This document shows positions 35,970 through 46,136 of a DNA stretch of 64,000 bases, piece after piece (position 1 is the first letter of the stretch; every line of letters begins with the position of its first letter). The position numbers and the translations under genes are program-made. Where the stretch lies: NCBI RefSeq assembly GCF_016899425.1, contig NZ_CP045994.1:1984001-2048000 (forward strand), in the 5' to 3' direction. A model generated the notes under the pieces. It saw nothing but the letters and a program-made list of their open reading frames with translations, did not search any database and was not told the origin of the DNA. The DNA is from Burkholderia sp. MS389 (lineage in GTDB: Bacteria > Pseudomonadota > Gammaproteobacteria > Burkholderiales > Burkholderiaceae).

Positions 35970-36869
35970 TCAATGTTTGCGGGGAGCAGGCGCCGCCGGT
36001 GCGGCACCGCCCGTCGGGCTGCGCATGAAGCGGAAGAACTCGCTGTCGGGATCGACGACGATGATGTCGTTGCGCTTGAACGTGTTCCGGTACGCCTGCA
36101 GGCTCGCGTAGAACTGATAGAACTGCGGATCGCGGCCGAACGCGTCGGCGGCGATCGTCGCGGCCTTCGCATCGCCCTCGCCCTTGATCGTCTGCGCGGA
36201 CTTGTACGCGTTCGCGAGCACGGCCTGCTGCTCGCGTTCGGCGTCGGCCTTGATCTGCTCGACGTCGGCCGCGCCTTGCGCACGCACCTGGGCCGCCTGA
36301 TCGCGCAACGCGCCGATCATCCGCTGATAGACGGCGTCCGTCTGCGCGGCCGGCAGGTCGACACGTGTCAGCTGCACGTCGACCACGTCGACGCCGAAAC
36401 CGGACGCTTGCGCCTTCGCCGCATCGCGCGCCGCATCGGCGATCGCGCGCTGACCGCCGAGGGCGTCGTCGAGCGCGCGCTTGCCGAATGCGTCGCCGAG
36501 CGCGCCCTTCAGCGCGCCGGACAGCCGGTCGGCCGCCGCCGCCGGATCGCCGCCCGTCGCGGTGAAATATTTCATCGGATCGCTGATCCGGTACTTCACC
36601 GCATACGCGACGAGCAGGTCGTGCTTGTCCTCGGTCGCCAGCTGCAGCGGATCGGACGACTCGAGCGACTGCACGCGCGTGTCGATCAGCGTGGCCGTCT
36701 GCAACGGCGGCGGCAGCTTGAAATGGACGCCGGGGCCCGCGAGCTCGGGCTGCGCGCCGTCGCGACCCGACAGCACGGCCGCATGGCGCGGATCGACGGT
36801 GAGGACCGTCGACGACGCCGCGAAGGCAACGATCACGATTGCGACGACGAGCGCAATGATTCGGTTCAT
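35970..36869 (-). CDS. hflC: HflC, subunit of the HflKC regulator of FtsH protease
   Basis: HflC is a single-pass inner-membrane SPFH/prohibitin-family protein that assembles with HflK around the FtsH protease and modulates its access to substrates. The 299-residue protein has an N-terminal transmembrane helix (residues ~4-22), the SPFH domain (V-D-P-R-H-A-A-V-L ... P-G-V-H-F-K-L-P) and a coiled-coil stretch near residues 190-240. Start ATG 36869 follows GGGAG. It begins 15 bases after the hflK stop, as a pair. The proline/alanine tail at the end is a local variation. Confidence 0.95.
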   Translation of the reverse strand: MNRIIALVVAIVIVAFAASSTVLTVDPRHAAVLSGRDGAQPELAGPGVHFKLPPPLQTATLIDTRVQSLESSDPLQLATEDKHDLLVAYAVKYRISDPMKYFTATGGDPAAAADRLSGALKGALGDAFGKRALDDALGGQRAIADAARDAAKAQASGFGVDVVDVQLTRVDLPAAQTDAVYQRMIGALRDQAAQVRAQGAADVEQIKADAEREQQAVLANAYKSAQTIKGEGDAKAATIAADAFGRDPQFYQFYASLQAYRNTFKRNDIIVVDPDSEFFRFMRSPTGGAAPAAPAPRKH

Positions 36870-36884
36870 GTTCTGCGCTCCCCG

Positions 36885-38225
36885 TTACTTCGTATCGTCT
36901 TCACGCGACCGGCTGCGAAACGCTTCACGCGATCGCAGCACGTCGACACCCGACGCCGTGGCGGCCGGTGCGGCGCTCGCCGGCGCGGCTGCGGCCGGCG
37001 CCGTGGCCGCCGGTGCCGACGCCGCATCGGGCGCGGACGCGCCGGTCGACGCCGCGGCGTTTTGCCGCCCCTGCTCGACGAGCTTGTCGAGCGGCAGGTA
37101 CACGACGCTGTTGCCGCCCTTGTTGCCGACGAACACCTTCGTCGCGTTCGAATAGATTTCCTGCATCGTCTCGAGGTACATCCGCTCGCGGATGACCGCG
37201 GGCGCCTTCGAGTACTGCGCATAGACCTGCTTGAAGCGGTCCGCGTCGCCCTCGGCTTCCGTGACCACGCGATCGGCATACGCCTTCGCTTCGTCGACGA
37301 GCTTCGCCGCATCGCCCTGCGCCTTCGGCAGCAGGTCGCTCGCATACGCCTGCGCGGCGCGCTTCGCGGCCTCGCGCTCGTCGCGCGCCTTCGCGACTTC
37401 GGCGTACGCGGCCTGGGTCTGCTCGGGCGCCGCGACGCTCTGCATCGTGACGGCCGTCACCTCGAGCCCCGACTGGTAGCGGTCGAGATCGCGCTGGATC
37501 GCGGTGGAAAGCTGCTCGCGCAGCGCATCGCGATCCTGATTCAGCATGTCGGCCGCGCTGCGCGTGCCGACGATCGCGCGCACCGCGGCCTGCGCGGCCT
37601 GCGACACGCTGCGCTCGGGATCGACGCTGCGGAACAGGTAATCGGTGGCGGAACGGATCCGGTACTGGACGATGAAGCGCACGTCGACGATATCGGCATC
37701 GCGCGTCAGCATCGCGGCTTCCTTCACGTTCGCGAGGCGCACGACGTTGTTGCGGCCGATCTCGATCGAGCGGACCTGCGACGTGTCGACGATCTCATGC
37801 GACGCGAACGGATACGGCGCGCGCCAGTGCACGCCCTGGCCGACCGTGCCCGACAGCTTGCCGAACTGCAGCACGACGCCCGTCTGGCCGCCCTGCACGA
37901 CGAACAGCCCGCTGCCCGCATACACCGCGACCAGCACGCCGATCACGATGCCGACGCCGACCCGGGCGGCCCGGCCGTTGTCGGGACGGAAGCCGTTGCC
38001 GCCCTTGCCGCCGAACAGGCCGCTCAGGCGCCGGTTGAAGTTGCGCCACATCTCGTCGAGATCGGGCGGACCGTCGCCGTCGCCGCCTTGCGGACGCTTC
38101 GATTCGTTCGCGCGGGGGCGGGATCCGTCCTTGCCATTGCCTTCGCCGCGTCCCCAGCGGGGATCGTTGATCGACAGCAAGGCGCGCATCCGCCGCCAGG
38201 TACTCCGCTCGTTGTATTCGTTCAC
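36885..38225 (-). CDS. hflK: HflK, subunit of the HflKC regulator of FtsH protease
   Basis: HflK is the partner of HflC, anchored by one transmembrane helix (about residues 88-110, V-G-V-G-I-V-I-G-V-L-V-A-V-Y) with the SPFH domain in the periplasm. The 446-residue protein begins with a glycine/asparagine/aspartate-rich cytoplasmic segment containing W-R-N-F-N-R-R-L, typical for HflK, and ends in an alanine/proline-rich tail. The frame starts at a GTG (38225); an ATG twelve codons on (38189) is an alternative, since no good ribosome site precedes either. The order hfq-hflX-hflK-hflC is conserved in proteobacteria. Confidence 0.94.
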   Translation of the reverse strand: MNEYNERSTWRRMRALLSINDPRWGRGEGNGKDGSRPRANESKRPQGGDGDGPPDLDEMWRNFNRRLSGLFGGKGGNGFRPDNGRAARVGVGIVIGVLVAVYAGSGLFVVQGGQTGVVLQFGKLSGTVGQGVHWRAPYPFASHEIVDTSQVRSIEIGRNNVVRLANVKEAAMLTRDADIVDVRFIVQYRIRSATDYLFRSVDPERSVSQAAQAAVRAIVGTRSAADMLNQDRDALREQLSTAIQRDLDRYQSGLEVTAVTMQSVAAPEQTQAAYAEVAKARDEREAAKRAAQAYASDLLPKAQGDAAKLVDEAKAYADRVVTEAEGDADRFKQVYAQYSKAPAVIRERMYLETMQEIYSNATKVFVGNKGGNSVVYLPLDKLVEQGRQNAAASTGASAPDAASAPAATAPAAAAPASAAPAATASGVDVLRSREAFRSRSREDDTK

Positions 38226-38272
38226 CAGAGTTTGTTCACCAGATTGGACGCCGGCGAACCGGCCGGGACCGG

Positions 38273-39460
38273 TTAGCGCCCGTGTTCGGAAATCGTGTGG
38301 TCTTCGTGCGGTTCAGCGGACGTGCCATCGAGCGCGTCGGACAACGTCGCGCTGGAGAGATGTTCCGCGGAGGCGATTTCGGCGATGGCGGCACGCAACG
38401 TATCGAGACCCTGACCGGTGCGCGCGCTCAAAAAGACGCGCGAAATATTACCATACTCGTCCCGCTCGACCGCGTCGCCGCGGGCCGCCAGCTCGGGCAC
38501 GGCGTCGATCTTGTTGAACACCAGCACCTGGCGGATCGTGTCCGCGCCGATCTCGTGCAGCACGCCGTTGACCTGCTCGATCTGCTCGAGCCGGACCGCG
38601 CTCGACGCATCGACCACATGCAGCAGCAGATCCGCGTGGATCGTTTCCTCGAGGGTCGCGCGGAACGCCGCGACGAGCTGGTGAGGCAGCTCACGAATGA
38701 ACCCGACCGTATCGGACACGACGATCTGGCCGACCTCGTCGCCGAGGTACACGCGCCGCGACGTCGTATCGAGCGTCGCGAACAGTTGGTCGGCCGCGTA
38801 CGCCTGCGCTTTCGTCAGCGCATTGAACAGCGTCGACTTGCCCGCGTTCGTATAGCCGACGAGCGACACCGACATCGTGCCGCTGCGCGCGCGCTGCCGG
38901 CGCTGCGTGCTGTGCTGGCGACGCAGCCGGTCGAGCCGCGACTTCAGCATCTTGATGCGTTCGCCGATCAGCCGGCGGTCGGTTTCGAGCTGGGTTTCGC
39001 CGGGGCCGCGCAGGCCGATACCGCCCTTTTGCCGCTCGAGGTGGGTCCACGCGCGAATGAGCCGGGTCGACAGGTATTGAAGCTGCGCGAGCTCGACCTG
39101 CAGCTTGCCTTCGTGGCTGCGGGCGCGCTGCGCGAAGATGTCGAGGATGAGGCTCGTGCGATCGACCACGCGCCTGTTAAGTGCCTGCTCCAGATTACGT
39201 TGCTGGGCGGGCGCCAACGCGTGGTTGAAGATGACGATTTCGACGTTGTGCGCGTCGCAGGCAAGCCGCAGTTCTTCGGCTTTGCCGCTGCCGATGAACA
39301 TCTTGGCATCGGGACTGGCGCGACGACCGGTGAGGGTGACGGCGGGACGGGCCCCCGCACTGGAGGCGAGAAGACTGAGTTCTTCGAGACTGGCTTCGAA
39401 ATCGGTCTTGCCGAAATCGATGCCGACGAGCGCTGCGTTGATCAAATTATCGGGTGTCAA
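38273..39460 (-). CDS. hflX: Ribosome-associated GTPase HflX
   Basis: HflX binds the 50S subunit and splits stalled 70S ribosomes after stress. The 395-residue protein has the N-terminal HflX domain (L-V-G-I-D-F-G ... S-G-K-A-E-E-L), a coiled coil and the central glycine-rich G-P-G-E-T-Q-L-E-T-D motif. The GTPase domain then shows G-Y-T-N-A-G-K-S-T-L-F (G1) and D-T-V-G-F-I (G3). No ATG is available: initiation is at TTG, either 39460 as given or five codons later (39445), with no convincing ribosome site for either. It follows hfq by 57 bases and is probably co-transcribed with it. Confidence 0.94.
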   Translation of the reverse strand: MTPDNLINAALVGIDFGKTDFEASLEELSLLASSAGARPAVTLTGRRASPDAKMFIGSGKAEELRLACDAHNVEIVIFNHALAPAQQRNLEQALNRRVVDRTSLILDIFAQRARSHEGKLQVELAQLQYLSTRLIRAWTHLERQKGGIGLRGPGETQLETDRRLIGERIKMLKSRLDRLRRQHSTQRRQRARSGTMSVSLVGYTNAGKSTLFNALTKAQAYAADQLFATLDTTSRRVYLGDEVGQIVVSDTVGFIRELPHQLVAAFRATLEETIHADLLLHVVDASSAVRLEQIEQVNGVLHEIGADTIRQVLVFNKIDAVPELAARGDAVERDEYGNISRVFLSARTGQGLDTLRAAIAEIASAEHLSSATLSDALDGTSAEPHEDHTISEHGR

Positions 39461-39517
39461 GATAAGGCGGCTGGCATCGGTCGCTCGCGGCGACCGGATG
39501 CCGGCCGCTGCGATAGG

Positions 39518-39757
39518 TTAGGACGAGGCTTCCGCGTCCGGGTGGAAATTCACCGGGCGCGCCGGCACGACCGTCGAGATGGCGTGCTTGTAAACCATCT
39601 GGGTCACCGTATTACGGAGCAACACGACGTACTGGTCGAACGATTCAATGTTCCCTTGAAGCTTGATGCCGTTGACGAGGTAGATCGAAACGGGAACGTG
39701 CTCTTTGCGCAGTGCGTTCAAAAACGGGTCTTGTAACAATTGCCCTTTGTTGCTCAT
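39518..39757 (-). CDS. hfq: RNA chaperone Hfq
   Basis: Hfq forms a hexameric ring that brings small regulatory RNAs and mRNAs together. The 79-residue protein shows the start [11 protein letters not shown], the Sm1 motif ([13 protein letters not shown]) and the Sm2 motif (Y-K-H-A-I-S-T), with only a short acidic tail (H-P-D-A-E-A-S-S). The ATG at 39757 has GGAG nine bases upstream, so the in-frame ATG four codons earlier is rejected. A TATAGT box upstream (39832-39837) may provide its own promoter. Confidence 0.98.
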
Positions 39758-39831
39758 GGCGTACTCCATCTTTTTTTGCAGGTTGATCTGGATTGGCGGC
39801 GAAGAAAAAGAGATCCGGCGCCAATCGCTAC

Positions 39832-39837
39832 ACTATA
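39832..39837 (-). promoter_or_regulatory. Candidate -10 box upstream of hfq
   Basis: TATAGT on the minus strand lies 75 bases before the hfq start in the der-hfq gap. No -35 consensus is apparent, so this is a tentative internal promoter of the long operon. Confidence 0.4.
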
Positions 39838-39898
39838 GCTGATTTTGCCTGCCCCGCCCGGCCACTGGCCATGCGGCCGATGCCTTGCGCGGCGTGCT

Positions 39899-41236
39899 TC
39901 AGCCCTTGTCCGCGTACGGGTTGTTCGACGAACGGAACTCTATGCGCAATGGAGTCCCGGTCAGCGAGAAAGTTTCGCGGAATCGGTTTTCGAGGTAACG
40001 CTTGTAGGTTTCCGTCACCGCGTCGAGCGCGTTGCCGTGGATCACGATGATCGGCGGATTCTGGCCGCCCTGGTGCGCATAGCGCAGCTTCGGACGCACC
40101 GGGCCGCGACGGCGCGGCTGCTGGAATTCGACGGCGTCGATCAGCGCGCGCGTGAGCTTCGGCGTCGGCAGCTTCGCCATCGCCGCCGCGTACGCGTCGT
40201 CGACCGAGCGCATCAGCGTGCCGATACCCGTTTTCTTCGCGGCCGAAATGAAGTGCGATTTCGCGAAGTCGAGGAATTTCAGCTTGCGGGTCAAATCCGC
40301 TTTCGCACGGTCGCGCGCGTGATCGTCGAGGCCGTCCCACTTGTTGACGCCGATCACGAGCGCGCGGCCCTGCTCGACGACGAAGCCGGCGATGTGCGCG
40401 TCCTGGTCGGAAATGTCCTGCTGCGCATCCAGCAGAAGAATGACGACGTTCGCGTCGGAGATCGACTGCAGCGTCTTCACGACCGAGAACTTCTCGATCG
40501 CCTCGAACACCTTGCCGCGGCGTCGCAGGCCGGCCGTGTCGATCAGCGTGTATTTCTTGCCGTTACGCTCGAAGTCGACGTAGATCGAGTCGCGCGTCGT
40601 GCCCGGCATGTCGAACGCGATCACGCGGTCCTCGCCGATCAGCGCGTTGACGAGCGTCGACTTGCCGACGTTCGGGCGGCCGACAATCGCGATCTTGATG
40701 CCGCGCGACGGATCGTCCTCGTCCGCTTCCTCGGGCTGGCCCGCATACGCGACTTCCAGCGCCTCGTTGATCATGTCGGTCACGCCGTCGCCGTGCGCGG
40801 CCGAGATCGCGCGCGGGTCGCCGAGCCCGAGCTCGTAGAAGTCCGTCGCGACCGCGGTGTACTTCATCCCCTCGGCCTTGTTGACGACGAGGAAGATCGG
40901 CCGGCCGGTCTTGCGCAGGTAGTCGGCGATCGACTTGTCCTGCGGCGCGAGTCCGTTACGGCCGTCGACGATGAACACGACGACGTCGGCTTCCTCGACG
41001 GCCTGCCGCGTCTGGCGCGCCATTTCGTGCAGGATGCCGTCCTTCGCGACGGGCTCGAAGCCGCCGGTATCGACGACCAGGTACGGTCGTTCGCCGACGC
41101 GCCCTTCGCCGTAATGGCGATCGCGCGTGAGGCCCGGCAAGTCGGCGACCAGCGCATCGCGCGAGCGCGTGAGCCGGTTGAACAGCGTGGATTTCCCCAC
41201 ATTGGGGCGCCCAACGAGGGCAATGACCGGTTTCAT
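39899..41236 (-). CDS. der: Ribosome biogenesis GTPase Der (EngA)
   Basis: Der is an essential GTPase with two G domains that helps mature the 50S subunit. The 445-residue protein shows two P-loops, [11 protein letters not shown] near residue 9 and [11 protein letters not shown] near 187. Matching D-T-G-G-F and D-T-A-G-L switch motifs and a C-terminal KH-like domain ending in R-S-S-N-N-P-Y follow. It is preceded by a 247-base leader that holds a very stable hairpin ending 21 bases before the start codon, which may affect its translation or follow partial termination after bamB. Confidence 0.97.
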   Translation of the reverse strand: MKPVIALVGRPNVGKSTLFNRLTRSRDALVADLPGLTRDRHYGEGRVGERPYLVVDTGGFEPVAKDGILHEMARQTRQAVEEADVVVFIVDGRNGLAPQDKSIADYLRKTGRPIFLVVNKAEGMKYTAVATDFYELGLGDPRAISAAHGDGVTDMINEALEVAYAGQPEEADEDDPSRGIKIAIVGRPNVGKSTLVNALIGEDRVIAFDMPGTTRDSIYVDFERNGKKYTLIDTAGLRRRGKVFEAIEKFSVVKTLQSISDANVVILLLDAQQDISDQDAHIAGFVVEQGRALVIGVNKWDGLDDHARDRAKADLTRKLKFLDFAKSHFISAAKKTGIGTLMRSVDDAYAAAMAKLPTPKLTRALIDAVEFQQPRRRGPVRPKLRYAHQGGQNPPIIVIHGNALDAVTETYKRYLENRFRETFSLTGTPLRIEFRSSNNPYADKG

Positions 41237-41256
41237 CTGTGTTTTCTACGGTGATG

Positions 41257-41283
41257 CGCAGCAGCGGGAGGCCCGCTGCTGCG
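41257..41283. repeat. Very stable hairpin in the der leader
   Basis: A perfect 12-base stem (41257-41268 with 41272-41283) with a three-base loop lies 20 bases upstream of the der ATG on its mRNA. No U-run follows, so it is not a standard terminator; it is close enough to the ribosome site to influence initiation. Confidence 0.7.
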
Positions 41284-41483
41284 GGCGGCTGCGCTGAATG
41301 AAAATATCACGAATTCGCGCCGCGCCGGATGCGCGCGCCCGGCGCGCGTTGCGCGCCGTCGTCTTTCGTCTCGTACTGCCTTTCAAATACCGAGCGGCCG
41401 GGAACGCCGGCCGCCTTCAAGTCGCGCGACCGCGGCGCGCGGGACCTGCCCGCCGCGCCACGGCCGCACCGGTTTCCTGCGTG

Positions 41484-42629
41484 TCAGCGCGGGCGGAACC
41501 CGTACAGGCCGCCGTCCTTCGTCTGCACGACGAGCGTATTGCCCGCGAGGACCGGCGCCGCCGTGATCGCGCTGCCGTCGGTCTTCATCCGCGCGATGAA
41601 GCTGCCGTCTTCGCGCGACAGGAAGTGCACGAAGCCCTGGTAATCGCCCATCACGACCGCGTGCCCGAGCAGGTACGGCACGCCGACGTCACGGCTCTTC
41701 AGCTTGTCGTTGCGCCAGAGCTGGTTGCCCGTGGCCGCGTCGTACGCAGTGACGACCGACCAGTCGTCACCGCCGGCGACCACCGAATCGTCCTGCGCGA
41801 GGCCGCTGCGGCTCGAGAACGGCTTTTCCCACAGCGGCCGGCCCGAGTTCGCATCGAAGCAGCCAAGCTGACCCTGGAACGTCACCGCGCAGGCTTGCGC
41901 GCCCACGAGCGTCGGCGGACCGCTGACGTCGTTGATGCGCTCGACTTCGGTCACGCCCTTCGGGAACGACACCGGGGTCTGCCAGAACGGCTCGCCCGTC
42001 TGCAGGTTGATCGCGACCAGACCGCCGCCCGGGAAGCCCGCGAGCACGGCCGCGTCGCCCGCGAACGTCATGCCGGCCGACACGCGCAGGTTCAGCGGCA
42101 CCGCACGGTTGCGGTAGTTCCACTTCTGCTCGCCCGTCTGCGCGTTGAACGCGATCACCTGGCCGTCGATCGTGCGGACGACCACGAGGCCGTTGCCGAC
42201 GAGCGGCGGCGAGAAGATCTCGCCCTGCACGCTGGTCTTCCACAGCTGCTTGCCGTCCGGGCCCAGCACGAACACGCCGCCCTTCAGCGCACCGACCGCG
42301 GTCAGGTTGCCGTCGCTGCCGACACCGGCCGACAGGTCGGAACCGACCTTCGAACGCCACAGCGTCTGGCCCGTCTTCGCGTCGATCTTCTCGACCGAAC
42401 CGTTTTCGCCCGCCGCATAGACGGCGTCGCCCACGGCCACCGGCGAAAACAGGTAGCGTCCGCCCTTGCCGACGCTCGCCTTCCAGACCTGTTGCACGTC
42501 CATGACGGGCTTGAACTCGGTGAGCGGCGTCGGCACGCGGCGCGCGTCCTTCGACGACGAGCAAGCCGCCAAAGCGAGGACAGCCGCCGCGCAGGCAACG
42601 GGCACAGCGTAACGTTTCAGCAAATTCAT
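41484..42629 (-). CDS. bamB: Outer membrane assembly lipoprotein BamB
   Basis: BamB is the beta-propeller lipoprotein of the BAM complex that helps deliver outer-membrane proteins to BamA. The 381-residue precursor has a signal peptide ending in the lipobox L-A-A-C (cysteine ~23) and then eight-bladed propeller repeats of PQQ type (for example G-Q-T-L-W-R-S, T-G-E-Q-K-W-N, T-G-E-P-F-W-Q, T-G-N-Q-L-W-R). It follows the YfgM-type gene by 41 bases; the yfgM-bamB-der order is conserved. The partner bamD is at 23333. Confidence 0.96.
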   Translation of the reverse strand: MNLLKRYAVPVACAAAVLALAACSSSKDARRVPTPLTEFKPVMDVQQVWKASVGKGGRYLFSPVAVGDAVYAAGENGSVEKIDAKTGQTLWRSKVGSDLSAGVGSDGNLTAVGALKGGVFVLGPDGKQLWKTSVQGEIFSPPLVGNGLVVVRTIDGQVIAFNAQTGEQKWNYRNRAVPLNLRVSAGMTFAGDAAVLAGFPGGGLVAINLQTGEPFWQTPVSFPKGVTEVERINDVSGPPTLVGAQACAVTFQGQLGCFDANSGRPLWEKPFSSRSGLAQDDSVVAGGDDWSVVTAYDAATGNQLWRNDKLKSRDVGVPYLLGHAVVMGDYQGFVHFLSREDGSFIARMKTDGSAITAAPVLAGNTLVVQTKDGGLYGFRPR

Positions 42630-42670
42630 CGGTTAGCGAAGCAGAGTTAAGAGGTTGAGGGGACCGGGAT

Positions 42671-43300
42671 TCAGCCGCCGAGCGCGTCCAGCTTGAACTG
42701 CACGAGCTGGCGCGCGGACTGGTCGTCCTTCGACAGGCCGTCGAGCGCGAGCTTGTAAGCCGCGCGCGCATCGTCGGTCTTGCCTTGCGCGGCAAGCAGA
42801 TCGCCGCGACGATCGGCCACGAGGCCCTTGAATGCATCGACCGGCGTACCCGACAGCAGCGCGAGGCCCGCATCGTACGCCTTCTCGTCGAGCAGCAGCG
42901 ACGCGAGACGCAGCTTCGCGATCTGCTTGTACTCGTCGTCCTTGGCGTGATCGACGGCCCATTGCAGCTGCGCCTTCGCGCCTGCCGCGTCGCCGGCCGC
43001 GTACAGCGTCTTCGCGGCCGCGAGCGCCGTCATCTGCGCATACGGCGTGCTGCCGAACTTGTCTTCCATGTCAGCGGCCGCGCGGGCCATCGTCGCCTTG
43101 TCGTTCGCGGCGGCGGCCTTCTGGACCTGCTCGTACAGCCCGGACGCCTCGGCAGCCTGACGGCGCTGCCAGTAGTTCCAGCCGTTGAAACCGGCCGCGA
43201 CGACAAGCGCCGCGAGCACGATCCACGTGGTGAGGTTACCCCAGCGGGCCCACCACGCCTTGAGACTTTCAATCGATTCTTGTTCGTCGTGATAACTCAT
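42671..43300 (-). CDS. YfgM-family tetratricopeptide-like membrane protein
   Basis: This 209-residue protein has one N-terminal transmembrane helix (about residues 24-44, T-T-W-I-V-L-A-A-L-V-V-A-A-G) after a short cytoplasmic tail, and a periplasmic TPR-like domain. This is the pattern of YfgM, a partner of the SecYEG translocon and of periplasmic chaperones. The location between hisS and bamB is the same as in E. coli and supports the call. The ATG at 43300 opens with M-S-Y-H-D-E-Q-E-S-I, the family start. Confidence 0.92.
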   Translation of the reverse strand: MSYHDEQESIESLKAWWARWGNLTTWIVLAALVVAAGFNGWNYWQRRQAAEASGLYEQVQKAAAANDKATMARAAADMEDKFGSTPYAQMTALAAAKTLYAAGDAAGAKAQLQWAVDHAKDDEYKQIAKLRLASLLLDEKAYDAGLALLSGTPVDAFKGLVADRRGDLLAAQGKTDDARAAYKLALDGLSKDDQSARQLVQFKLDALGG

Positions 43301-43358
43301 CGGCGAGCGATTCCTTCTTCCTGTTCAGGCTTTTCTTGTCGAGCGGATGCCAGCGCGA

Positions 43359-44699
43359 TCAGTCGTCGCCGTCTTCGGCGGATGCAACCATCGCATTGAT
43401 TAGGAATTCGGTCAAGCTTTCGACCGGTACGGTCTGCTGAACGTTCTTTTCCCCTTCCGCACCCACGCCGCGCAACGCTTTCACGCCCACCGTGCCGTTC
43501 GCGACCTCTTCTTCGCCGAAGATCACCGCGAACGCGGCGCCGCTCGCATCGGCCCGCTTCATCTGCGACTTGAAGCTCGCCGGCGCGCCGTCGGCGCTGC
43601 AGTGGAAGATCACGTCGAGGCCCGTGTCGCGCAGGCGCTCGGCCGCGATGAACGCCTGTTCGCGCGCGGTCTCGCCCTGGTGCACGACGTACACGTCGAC
43701 GCCTTCCTGCTCGGGCGCGAGATCTTCTTCCTTCAGCAGCTCGAGGATCCGCTCGATGCCCATCGCCCAGCCGCACGCGGCGGTCGGCTTGCCGCCGAGC
43801 TGCTCGATCAGCGGATCGTAGCGGCCGCCAGCCGCGACCGTGCCCTGCGCGCCGAGCTTGTCGGTCACCCACTCGAACACGGTCAGGTTGTAGTAATCGA
43901 GGCCGCGCACGAGACGCGGATTGATCTTGAACGGAATGTTGTTCGCGAGCAGCAGGCGCTGCAGCCCTTCGAAGTGCGCGCGCGATTCGTCGCCGAGGAA
44001 GTCGATCAGCTTCGGTGCGTTCTGCGCGATGTCCTGCAGCGCGGGATTCTTCGTGTCGAGCACGCGCAGCGGGTTCGTATACAGGCGGCGCTTCGCGTCC
44101 TCGTCGAGCACGTCGGCGAACTGCTCGAGGTACTTGATCAACTCGACGCGGTGCGCGGCGCGCTCCTCGGCGAGGCCGAGCGAGTTGATCTCGAGCTTGA
44201 TGCCGGTCAGGCCGAGGTCGTCCCACAGGCGCTGGCACATCATGATGATCTCGGCATCCGCATCGGGGCCCGCGAAGCCGAGCGCCTCGACGCCGACCTG
44301 GTGGAACTGGCGATAGCGGCCGCGCTGCGGACGCTCGTGACGGAACATCGGGCCGATGTACCACAGGCGCTTCGGGCCGTCGTACAGCATGTTGTGCTCG
44401 ATCGACGCACGCACGACGGCCGCGGTGTTTTCCGGACGCATCGTCAGGTTCTCGCCGTTCAGCGCGTCGGTGAAGCTGTACATCTCCTTCTCGACGATGT
44501 CCGTGACTTCGCCGATGCCGCGCGTGAACAGCTGCGTGTGTTCGACGATCGGCGTGCGGATGTTCTGGTAGCCGTACGCGCGCAGCAGCGATTTCACGGT
44601 AGCTTCGAAGAATTCCCACAGGCCGGCATCCTGCGGAAGGATGTCGTTCATGCCTTTGACGCCGGTGAGCTTCTCGATCTTGCGTTTCTGTTCAGTCAT
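43359..44699 (-). CDS. hisS: Histidyl-tRNA synthetase
   Basis: HisS charges tRNA-His with histidine. The 446-residue class II synthetase starts with [13 protein letters not shown] and has motif 2 ([11 protein letters not shown]), the HisA motif (L-V-R-G-L-D-Y-Y) and G-G-R-Y-D. A C-terminal anticodon-binding domain (~335-430) follows. The open frame continues far upstream through ispG in the wrong frame, so the ATG at 44699, 21 bases after ispG, is the true start. It is part of the ndk-to-hpt operon block. Confidence 0.97.
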   Translation of the reverse strand: MTEQKRKIEKLTGVKGMNDILPQDAGLWEFFEATVKSLLRAYGYQNIRTPIVEHTQLFTRGIGEVTDIVEKEMYSFTDALNGENLTMRPENTAAVVRASIEHNMLYDGPKRLWYIGPMFRHERPQRGRYRQFHQVGVEALGFAGPDADAEIIMMCQRLWDDLGLTGIKLEINSLGLAEERAAHRVELIKYLEQFADVLDEDAKRRLYTNPLRVLDTKNPALQDIAQNAPKLIDFLGDESRAHFEGLQRLLLANNIPFKINPRLVRGLDYYNLTVFEWVTDKLGAQGTVAAGGRYDPLIEQLGGKPTAACGWAMGIERILELLKEEDLAPEQEGVDVYVVHQGETAREQAFIAAERLRDTGLDVIFHCSADGAPASFKSQMKRADASGAAFAVIFGEEEVANGTVGVKALRGVGAEGEKNVQQTVPVESLTEFLINAMVASAEDGDD

Positions 44700-44719
44700 C
44701 GTTCGTGTGTGTGGACGAA

Positions 44720-46024
44720 TTAGTTCAGGGCCTCGGTGCGGCCGTAATTGCGTGCGACGTAGTCGCTGACGATCTGCTGGAATTCCTCGGCGATCCGCTC
44801 GCCGCGCAGCGTCTTGACCTTCTCGCCGTCGATGAAGACGGGCGCGGCCGGGTTCTCGCCCGAACCCGGCAGGCTGATGCCGATGTTCGCGTGCTTCGAT
44901 TCGCCCGGGCCGTTGACGATGCAGCCCATCACCGCGACGTTCATCTTCTCGACGCCCGGATATTCCTTGCGCCACGCCGGCATCTGCTCGCGCAGATACG
45001 TCTGGATCTGCATCGCGAGTTCCTGGAACAGCGTGCTCGTCGTGCGGCCGCAGCCCGGGCACGCGATCACCATCGGCGCGAACGAGCGCAGGCCCATCGT
45101 CTGCAGGATTTCCTGGCCGACGATCACCTCGCCCGTGCGCGACGCGCCCGGTTCCGGCGTCAGCGAGATGCGGATCGTGTCGCCGATCCCTTCCTGCAGC
45201 AGCACGCCAAGCGCCGCCGTCGACGCGACGATGCCCTTCGAGCCCATGCCGGCCTCGGTCAGCCCGAGGTGCAGCGCGAAGCCGCAGCGGCGGCCGAGTT
45301 CGCGATACACGGCGATCAGGTCCTGCACGCCGCTGACCTTGCACGACAGCACGATGCGGTCGCGGCCGAGGCCGAGCTCGACCGCGCGTTCCGCCGAGCC
45401 GATCGCCGACTGAATCAGCGCCTCGTACATCACGCTCTGCGCGTCCCACGGCTGCGCACGCGCGCCGTTCTCGTCCATCATGCGCGCGAGCAGGTCCTGG
45501 TCGAGGCTGCCCCAGTTCACGCCGATCCGCACCGGCTTGTCGTACTTCGCCGCGGCCTCGATCATCTGCGCGAACTGCGTGTCGCGCTTCGCGCCCTGGC
45601 CGACGTTACCGGGGTTGATCCGGTACTTCGACAGCGACTCCGCGCAGCCCGGGTAGTCGCGCAGCAGCAGGTGGCCGTTGTAGTGGAAATCGCCGACGAG
45701 CGGCACGGTCACGCCCATCCGGTCGAGCTGCTCGCGAATCGCCGGCACGGCGGCCGCGGCTTCGGGCGTGTTGACCGTGATGCGCACCAGTTCGGAGCCC
45801 GCGTTCGCGAGTTCCTTGATCTGGATCGCCGTGCCGATCGCATCGGCCGTATCGGTATTCGTCATCGACTGCACGCGCACCGGCGCGTCGCCGCCGATCG
45901 TCACGAGTTGCCCGCCCCAGCGGACATCCACCGCATGCGATACGCGGCGCGGCTGATGCCCGCCGAACACCGGCTCGGTTGAACAAATCTGACTGCTGCG
46001 TGGGGATTGAGCTTCGGATTGCAT
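44720..46024 (-). CDS. ispG: 4-hydroxy-3-methylbut-2-enyl diphosphate synthase (IspG, GcpE)
   Basis: IspG is the iron-sulfur enzyme of the MEP isoprenoid pathway that opens the cyclic diphosphate MEcPP to HMBPP. The 434-residue protein carries the pattern V-Q-S-M-T-N-T-D near the start, the cluster cysteines of A-C-P-G-C-G-R near residue 338 and G-C-I-V-N-G-P-G-E near 381. The extra ~60 residues between the barrel and cluster domain fit the longer betaproteobacterial form. I chose ATG 46024 over one four codons upstream because it matches the family start M-Q-S-E-A-Q. It is followed by hisS. Confidence 0.95.
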   Translation of the reverse strand: MQSEAQSPRSSQICSTEPVFGGHQPRRVSHAVDVRWGGQLVTIGGDAPVRVQSMTNTDTADAIGTAIQIKELANAGSELVRITVNTPEAAAAVPAIREQLDRMGVTVPLVGDFHYNGHLLLRDYPGCAESLSKYRINPGNVGQGAKRDTQFAQMIEAAAKYDKPVRIGVNWGSLDQDLLARMMDENGARAQPWDAQSVMYEALIQSAIGSAERAVELGLGRDRIVLSCKVSGVQDLIAVYRELGRRCGFALHLGLTEAGMGSKGIVASTAALGVLLQEGIGDTIRISLTPEPGASRTGEVIVGQEILQTMGLRSFAPMVIACPGCGRTTSTLFQELAMQIQTYLREQMPAWRKEYPGVEKMNVAVMGCIVNGPGESKHANIGISLPGSGENPAAPVFIDGEKVKTLRGERIAEEFQQIVSDYVARNYGRTEALN

Positions 46025-46075
46025 CGATAGATCCATTTACGCGGAATGCGCCGCGACGCGGCGCATGAATTGAAA

Positions 46076-46132
46076 AAGCGCCGTGCCCTCACGGCCTGCC
46101 GGTATCGACGGCAAGCCTTCGCCACGGCGCTT
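46076..46132. repeat. Nested inverted repeat between rodZ and ispG
   Basis: Outer arms 46076-46085 and 46123-46132 are perfectly complementary (10 bases), with an inner TGCCG/CGGCA hairpin in the 37-base loop. It starts four bases after the rodZ stop. On the minus strand it is followed by TTCAATTC, a poor U-tail, so it may be an attenuator. Confidence 0.55.
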
Positions 46133-46136
46133 GACG

